Assembly (NCBI GenBank): GCA_021841935.1
Contig: JAKCDL010000018.1
Location: forward strand, 1-43,052
Reading direction: 5' to 3'
DNA length: 43,052 nt
Origin: Actinomycetes bacterium
Lineage (GTDB): Bacteria > Actinomycetota > Acidimicrobiia > Acidimicrobiales > Acidimicrobiaceae
A program made the position numbers and the translations under genes. Shown in pieces: positions 39,150 to 43,052 of the stretch. The number at the start of each line of letters is the position of its first letter. Positions within the stretch are counted from its first letter, which is position 1. The notes beneath the pieces are model-generated. The model saw nothing but the letters and a program-made list of their open reading frames with translations. It was not told the origin of the DNA and did no database searches.

Positions 39150-40046
39150 TCAAATCGCTCGCGGGTGGCTAGTTCTGTAAACTTCTAGCAGTCGTTCGGG
39201 TGTGACGTGAGTATATATTTGAGTCGTCGCAATAGATACGTGGCCGAGGAGAACCTGTATAGCGCGGATATCTGCCCCAGCATTCAACATGTGAGTTGCA
39301 CAACTATGGCGTAGTGTATGGGGATGTAGTGGAGTATTTATGCCAGCGGCTCTGCCGTACTTCACAACAATCTGCCATACGTATTGTCTCGAAATTACAC
39401 CGCCACGCGTGGAGATGAATACTTCTTCACGCCTCTTTCCACCTACCAGGAACGTACTCCTAATTCCATTGAATATGTAGTCCGAAAGCGAAGCCCGAGT
39501 TGTAGAAGCCAGTGGCACGACCCTAGTTCTTTCCCCCTTGCCATTAACACGCAATAGGCCTAGTTCAAGGTCAATATCATCAACTCGAGCTGCTATAACT
39601 TCAGATACCCTCAGACCAGAGCCGTACATAAACTCCAGAATAAGACGGTCTCTAATACCGATCGGCGTATTTAGGTCACAGGCTTCAAGAAGGCGGATAA
39701 CCTCATCGATCGACAAGACATCTGGAAGATTTGTTAGAGCTCGCACATTTTCGATACCTTCCATCGGTGAAGTATCGCGATGTCCGCTGTAGATAAGGTA
39801 TTGATAAAACGCCCTGAGGGCAACTTGAAGGCGAGCCACCGACGATGGCGCATGATCAATTGAATATAAAGATATTGCCTCTCTCAAATCGCCCTCGTCA
39901 AGTTCAATTAGCGGCTTTATATCGCCAACGATCTGAATAACGGCGTTTAGGTCTTGGAAATAAGCGTCAACGGTATTGTCACTCCGACCATAGAGGAGAC
40001 GCAACTCATCTAGGAAACCTTCGAGGTACACAAAGTCAGTCTCCAC
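39150..40046 (-). CDS. xerD: Tyrosine recombinase XerD
   Basis: About 298 aa, a site-specific recombinase that resolves chromosome dimers at dif. N-terminal SAM-like core-binding part (YLEGFLDELRLLYGRSDNTV). Catalytic residues: Arg in GSGLRVSEVIA, Lys in VNGKGERTRVVPL, His and Arg in HPHTLRHSCATHML, His in LLGHVSIATT, and the nucleophile Tyr in TQIYTHV. Full length with typical C-terminal YRTSHPRA. I chose GTG 40046 because AGGA lies 6 nt upstream and it yields the standard ~298-aa length; TTG at 40076 would add ten residues. It resembles XerD rather than XerC by the ending, but no XerC is here to compare. Confidence 0.88.
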   Translation of the reverse strand: METDFVYLEGFLDELRLLYGRSDNTVDAYFQDLNAVIQIVGDIKPLIELDEGDLREAISLYSIDHAPSSVARLQVALRAFYQYLIYSGHRDTSPMEGIENVRALTNLPDVLSIDEVIRLLEACDLNTPIGIRDRLILEFMYGSGLRVSEVIAARVDDIDLELGLLRVNGKGERTRVVPLASTTRASLSDYIFNGIRSTFLVGGKRREEVFISTRGGVISRQYVWQIVVKYGRAAGINTPLHPHTLRHSCATHMLNAGADIRAIQVLLGHVSIATTQIYTHVTPERLLEVYRTSHPRAI

Positions 40047-40121
40047 AAAAATTCCTAAAGCACTAAGTGAAATCAAACACCTGTCGAAGTAAGGCCCGAG
40101 ACATTACGTGAGTATCAATTA

Positions 40122-40709
40122 CTATAGTCGTCGTAAGAATGCGACCAAATTTGGAGCTTCATGACCATGGTCCGCAACGTCAGTAGTCTTTTCGAGACGA
40201 AGATACTCAACCCTTTCACCGAAGAAGTCGCGAATCTCATTCTCATCAATCAACATATCGATATTTGCTGGTCCGGCAAAACCAAGAGAGTCTTTATGGT
40301 GACCCGTTATAAAGATATAGCCACCTTGGCGCGTTGATCGATAAAGTCCATCGTAAAGAAGGTGGCGCTGCTCTATTGGAGGGTGCATATTTGCCATTAC
40401 GGAAAGGTCAAAGACTCCAGGAGCTTTAAGGTAGGCTAGAACGTCCATCAATATTGTCGTGATCGGAAGATTCTCACGATCCCTAACTTCCTCAAGACGA
40501 GAGAGGGCCACATCTGAAAAGTCGACAGCCGTAGTCGTCCACCCACATCGAGCAAGGTAGATACTATTTCTCCCTTCTCCAGCACCAATGTCGACGGCTG
40601 AACCGATCGTTATCGATTCAGCCGAAGCAACCAAAGAAGAATCCGGCTCCCCTATCCAAAGGCTTTCAGTACTCCGGTATCGCTCATTCCACATCTCTGC
40701 ATTTGTCAT
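40122..40709 (-). CDS. TehB-like SAM-dependent methyltransferase
   Basis: About 195 aa from ATG 40709, which has AGAGG ~6 nt upstream; the open frame extends 52 codons further but that part crosses the terminator hairpin region and is not protein-like. It begins AEMWNERYRSTESLWIGEPD, the usual opening of this group of small methyltransferases, then motif I AVDIGAGEGRNSIYLARCGW, the acidic VDFSDVALSRLEEV and the NMHPPIEQRHLL post-motif loop. Related to TehB and thiopurine-type enzymes; substrate unknown. It is followed by xerD 45 nt downstream on the same strand and may be co-transcribed. Confidence 0.87.
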   Translation of the reverse strand: MTNAEMWNERYRSTESLWIGEPDSSLVASAESITIGSAVDIGAGEGRNSIYLARCGWTTTAVDFSDVALSRLEEVRDRENLPITTILMDVLAYLKAPGVFDLSVMANMHPPIEQRHLLYDGLYRSTRQGGYIFITGHHKDSLGFAGPANIDMLIDENEIRDFFGERVEYLRLEKTTDVADHGHEAPNLVAFLRRL

Positions 40710-40830
40710 ATAAGCCTCTTTCAACACTGTAACAAATAATACACTAAGGCTTTTATACGGGAGACGCCGCAACCCAACGGCACCCTCTTTTACAGAAAAT
40801 ACTACAAAGCCATAAGCTGAATCGATCAAC

Positions 40831-40862
40831 AAAAAAAGAGGGGGATCTAGATAGACCCCCTC
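40831..40862 (-). terminator. Strong rho-independent terminator (minus strand)
   Basis: Stem of seven pairs, GAGGGGG (40838-40844) with CCCCCTC (40856-40862), loop with TCTA/TAGA, and a run of seven A at 40831-40837, which reads as a T-tract on the minus strand. It ends transcripts of the minus-strand pseudogene/HNH region and insulates the methyltransferase gene. Confidence 0.9.
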
Positions 40863-40969
40863 CACTCACTCTTGTTCGTCTCTGCTACCTCGGAGAATCT
40901 GCTATCGGCAAGCGATTCACTATAAACAATGAACTACCGCCACTAACAGATATCCGAGGTAAGGTTCAC

Positions 40970-41751
40970 TTAGTAAGTAACTCCTCCGACAATCGGCTGA
41001 TTCAGAGGCATCCCTCCCATTAAAATATGGAAGCCATAGGCACCAGTCGGATTGAAGGAGCATACCCCACCGCCAGAAGCAAAAAGATCACAACCTCCGT
41101 TGGTTGGATCAATAGCCTTGACTACGATCGGAGCATTCAAATTGATGCTGTCTGGTGATCCATAGAACCGTACATCTCCGAAGGCGAAGATTCCACCGTC
41201 CTTAGCAACCAAGTAGTAACCCCTTTCATCGCCGGTCAATGCTCCCCTAGCTATTGGTTGGTTAAGCTTGATGCCTATTGAGGGGAATCGATCCATGGGA
41301 AGTAGCGTCTTCGCCAGCAAAAACGGCCCCATCGGAGCCAATCAGATAGTATCCGCCGCGATCTGGTGTCGCAGGGAAGCTAACAATGTCATTGACAGAT
41401 CCAGCTAGCGAGTTAGAAAAGACCGGAGCAGTTCCCAATCCGTAGACGCAGACCTTGCTTTCTGCAATCCAATAACCTTTAGCTCCGTTAGCTACGATAC
41501 CTATTACACCGTTTTGGATCGCTAGGGTCATTAGTTGAATCGAGCGAACCTTAGTAGATCGATGTATTGATTGCAAATACTCCACCGTTCGACGCAACGA
41601 ACCAGCAACCAGTTGCATTTGGAAGACAAGTCATTCCGAATATCGGCCTATTGAACTCCAGATCGCCAAGCGAGCAATGGAAGTTTAGGCTTGTCCCAAA
41701 GATAAAGATGTCTAAATCGGAAGTCACAATGTAACAACGAGGAATGCGCAA
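40970..41751 (-). pseudogene. Frameshifted propeller-repeat protein
   Basis: Three overlapping minus-strand frames together spell a repeat protein of the same kind as in the G1-protease gene. First: CYIVTSDLDIFIFGTS, GCWFVASNGGVFAINTSIY (41751-41551). After a shift: GYWIAESKVCVYGLGTAP and GYYLIGSDGAVFAGEDATS (to 41262). After another shift: KLNQPIARGALTGDERGYYL, DGGIFAFGDVRFYGSP and GGMPLNQPIVGGVTY (to 40970). Two frameshifts and the lack of a signal peptide make it inactive. It lies 42 nt behind the secreted HNH gene, so it was probably expressed with it. Confidence 0.85.
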
Positions 41752-41792
41752 TTACGAATCTTCCTGTTGAGTTAAAGCCACCTTCAAATAAT

Positions 41793-42608
41793 TCAGGAAA
41801 GTCCTAATATTTGCAGCGCGGTAATCCAATCCCTAGCAATTGCGCTTTGAGCTGCAGCCAACGAAACTACCCCATCGCAAACAGCTAAATGTAGCCTATT
41901 CTCGACGATATCTTTAGAATTGAGATAACCCGGAGCTGGATAGTTGTTCAACTCAGGCCAAAGGTTCTGATAAGTCGACGCACCACCTAACTCCAGGGGT
42001 ATCAAATGATCCAACTCGAACGAATGAAGTTCTAAACCCTCGTAACCATACGATTTCATCAACGAATACTTCACAGGTTCCGTGAGAAAATATGGCGGGC
42101 GAAGGGACTCGGTATAACCATAACTACAAATTGTTGACGAAAGATTTGCTTGCGATATGTTAACGTCAATCGCACCTGGAGTACAGGCGCGATCTGGTAG
42201 CGCCTTTGGTGTATCGCCACCAACTGCTGAACATGAATGATGGAGCACGCCACCTATACCAGTATCTGATGACCACCCCACTCCGCTGACAAGAACAGGC
42301 GAAAAAAGCGCTGTATTAGTACTCGGACTGATATTCGTCGTCGTTGAGGTTGACAGCGAAGAGCTAGATTGCCTATTAGTTACAACAGACGTCTTAGAAG
42401 AGTACGTTGTACTACTTGAATGATCGAATGAAGTGGAGGATGGACCAGCTCCTTTATCACCGGTATCCGACACCAAACCAAATCCGCAACTTGTCGTAAT
42501 CAGGCTCATAAAAGCAAATGCGAATATCAGGGTAGATACGATTCTCAAGTATCTACAAAATAATCGACCGACAAAAACGAAGTTATTGAAAGACGCGCTG
42601 GACATCAT
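41793..42608 (-). CDS. Secreted HNH-like nuclease protein
   Basis: A 271-aa exported protein. N-terminal hydrophobic segment (IVSTLIFAFAFMSLITT) followed by SCGFGL; the Cys could be lipidated but the site is not a good lipobox. A Ser/Thr-rich spacer (~50-110) follows, then a ~150-residue domain with HHSCSAVGGDTP, FELDHLIPLELGGASTYQN, LWPELNNYPAPG and ENRLHLAVCDG. The DHLIPLELGG/N.W pattern is the core of HNH-like endonucleases of the secreted type, with the catalytic His in DHL and the Asn in QNLWPE. Start ATG at 42608 (or 42605), poor ribosome binding site. Role, perhaps nucleic acid scavenging or warfare, is inference. Confidence 0.72.
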   Translation of the reverse strand: MMSSASFNNFVFVGRLFCRYLRIVSTLIFAFAFMSLITTSCGFGLVSDTGDKGAGPSSTSFDHSSSTTYSSKTSVVTNRQSSSSLSTSTTTNISPSTNTALFSPVLVSGVGWSSDTGIGGVLHHSCSAVGGDTPKALPDRACTPGAIDVNISQANLSSTICSYGYTESLRPPYFLTEPVKYSLMKSYGYEGLELHSFELDHLIPLELGGASTYQNLWPELNNYPAPGYLNSKDIVENRLHLAVCDGVVSLAAAQSAIARDWITALQILGLS

Positions 42609-42896
42609 CTATCAAGATATCAGCCATATGTTCCTTCGGTCATCTAGACACACCCGAACCTCTCAACCGTTACACGATGAAAAAACGCAAGGCGATATAC
42701 CAAAGCAAAATCAGGATAAGAAATACACGCCACGACATACCCCCTAAAACAACAAACACGGCGAAGGTGAATACACCTCATTAGTCGAATCGCTTGGCTT
42801 ACTTCATTGACAATAACGGTGGCATGATTGACAATGATAACTCTTGGTGATCTCTCAGTGTGCCAGATCCGATTTACCAACAGCCCCTTAAACGAC

Positions 42897-42922
42897 TTAG
42901 AGGATCCAAGTGGATCCTCTAA
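42897..42922. terminator. Hairpin 1, 11-bp stem
   Basis: TTAGAGGATCC and GGATCCTCTAA enclose AAGT, a perfect 11-bp match. No T-tract on either strand follows. It could be a terminator of the actinobacterial T-less type for a gene beyond the window, or a palindromic protein site. Confidence 0.5.
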
Positions 42923-42965
42923 TAGCCCGCAATACCGGGATACAAACTACCTAGGAATAAACGAA

Positions 42966-42992
42966 AACAGGGACCCTTGTGGGGTCCCTGTT
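42966..42992 (+). terminator. Hairpin 2, GC-rich 11-bp stem
   Basis: AACAGGGACCC and GGGTCCCTGTT enclose TTGTG (5 nt). Perfect stem, with GC-rich core. Followed by AGTCATTA on the plus strand and preceded by AAAA, which on the minus strand would be a short T-run. Best of the three as a rho-independent terminator, direction uncertain. Confidence 0.55.
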
Positions 42993-43004
42993 AGTCATTA
43001 TGTC

Positions 43005-43030
43005 ACTGACACTTGGTAGTTGGTGTCAGT
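43005..43030. terminator. Hairpin 3, 8-bp stem
   Basis: ACTGACAC (43005-43012) and GTGTCAGT (43023-43030), perfect, with a 10-base loop. It is only 13 nt from hairpin 2, so the two may act together. It runs close to the window end, so its gene context is unseen. Confidence 0.45.
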
Positions 43031-43052
43031 TCAATTAGTTATCCGGCGACGT

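Larger units (their letters stand above)
42609..43052. other. Window-edge gap with three perfect hairpins
   Basis: No supported gene. It holds the promoter of the secreted HNH gene on its left side and three consecutive hairpins, listed next, on its right side. Confidence 0.45.

Noticed and set aside
40710..40865. N-terminal extension of the methyltransferase
   Set aside because: It would reach over the terminator stem and reads poorly; the ATG at 40709 has a good ribosome binding site and the family start.

Overview
The window looks like chromosomal DNA of a moderate-GC actinobacterium, most likely of class Acidimicrobiia (an Acidithrix- or Ferrimicrobium-like acidophile). This is inferred from three things seen in the sequence: secreted proteins built from GYWLVASDGGIFSFGDA-type repeats that are abundant in Acidimicrobiia, a secreted G1 (eqolisin) acid protease, and a furA-katG pair. 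Start codons are often GTG or TTG. No rRNA or tRNA gene and no CRISPR array was recognised. The species assignment is not proven.

Left part (1-12,100) is accessory and scarred. It holds a lone HNH nuclease-like gene, an unrecognised two-gene unit (a small secreted protein plus a 313-aa protein), a heavily decayed IS3-type transposase, and a tight five-gene minus-strand operon (4846-9649). The operon runs GT2 glycosyltransferase, SAM methyltransferase, two tandem DegT/DnrJ/EryC1-family aminotransferases, then a WbqC-family protein, with overlapping or nearly touching genes. It is a plausible self-contained amino-sugar or glycosylation cassette and the best candidate here for an undescribed pathway. 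Next to it lies a broken AAA ATPase (DUF4143 type) with a stop codon inside its Walker A motif, then a perfect 34-bp tandem duplication.

Centre (12,100-29,200) is more ordinary. It carries release factor 3 (prfC), an HSL-type alpha/beta hydrolase, and a giant surface protein with signal peptide, Cys-rich repeats, four IPT/TIG domains, a Thr/Pro repeat stalk and a polytopic membrane C-terminus, followed by a small single-pass membrane protein. A bidirectional terminator separates these from a PAP2-type membrane enzyme. A GAF-PAS-GAF-GGDEF-EAL c-di-GMP protein and the furA-katG oxidative-stress operon follow.

Right part (29,200-43,052) mixes core genes with long gene-poor gaps. It has a MalY/PatB-type C-S lyase preceded by a structured leader, the repeat-plus-G1-protease exoprotein, an EamA transporter, a 3Fe-4S ferredoxin with its FAD reductase (no P450 nearby), a site-2-protease-like M50 membrane peptidase, XerD recombinase and a TehB-like methyltransferase. 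It ends with a strong minus-strand terminator, a frameshifted repeat-protein pseudogene, a secreted HNH-like protein and a cluster of three perfect hairpins at the window edge.
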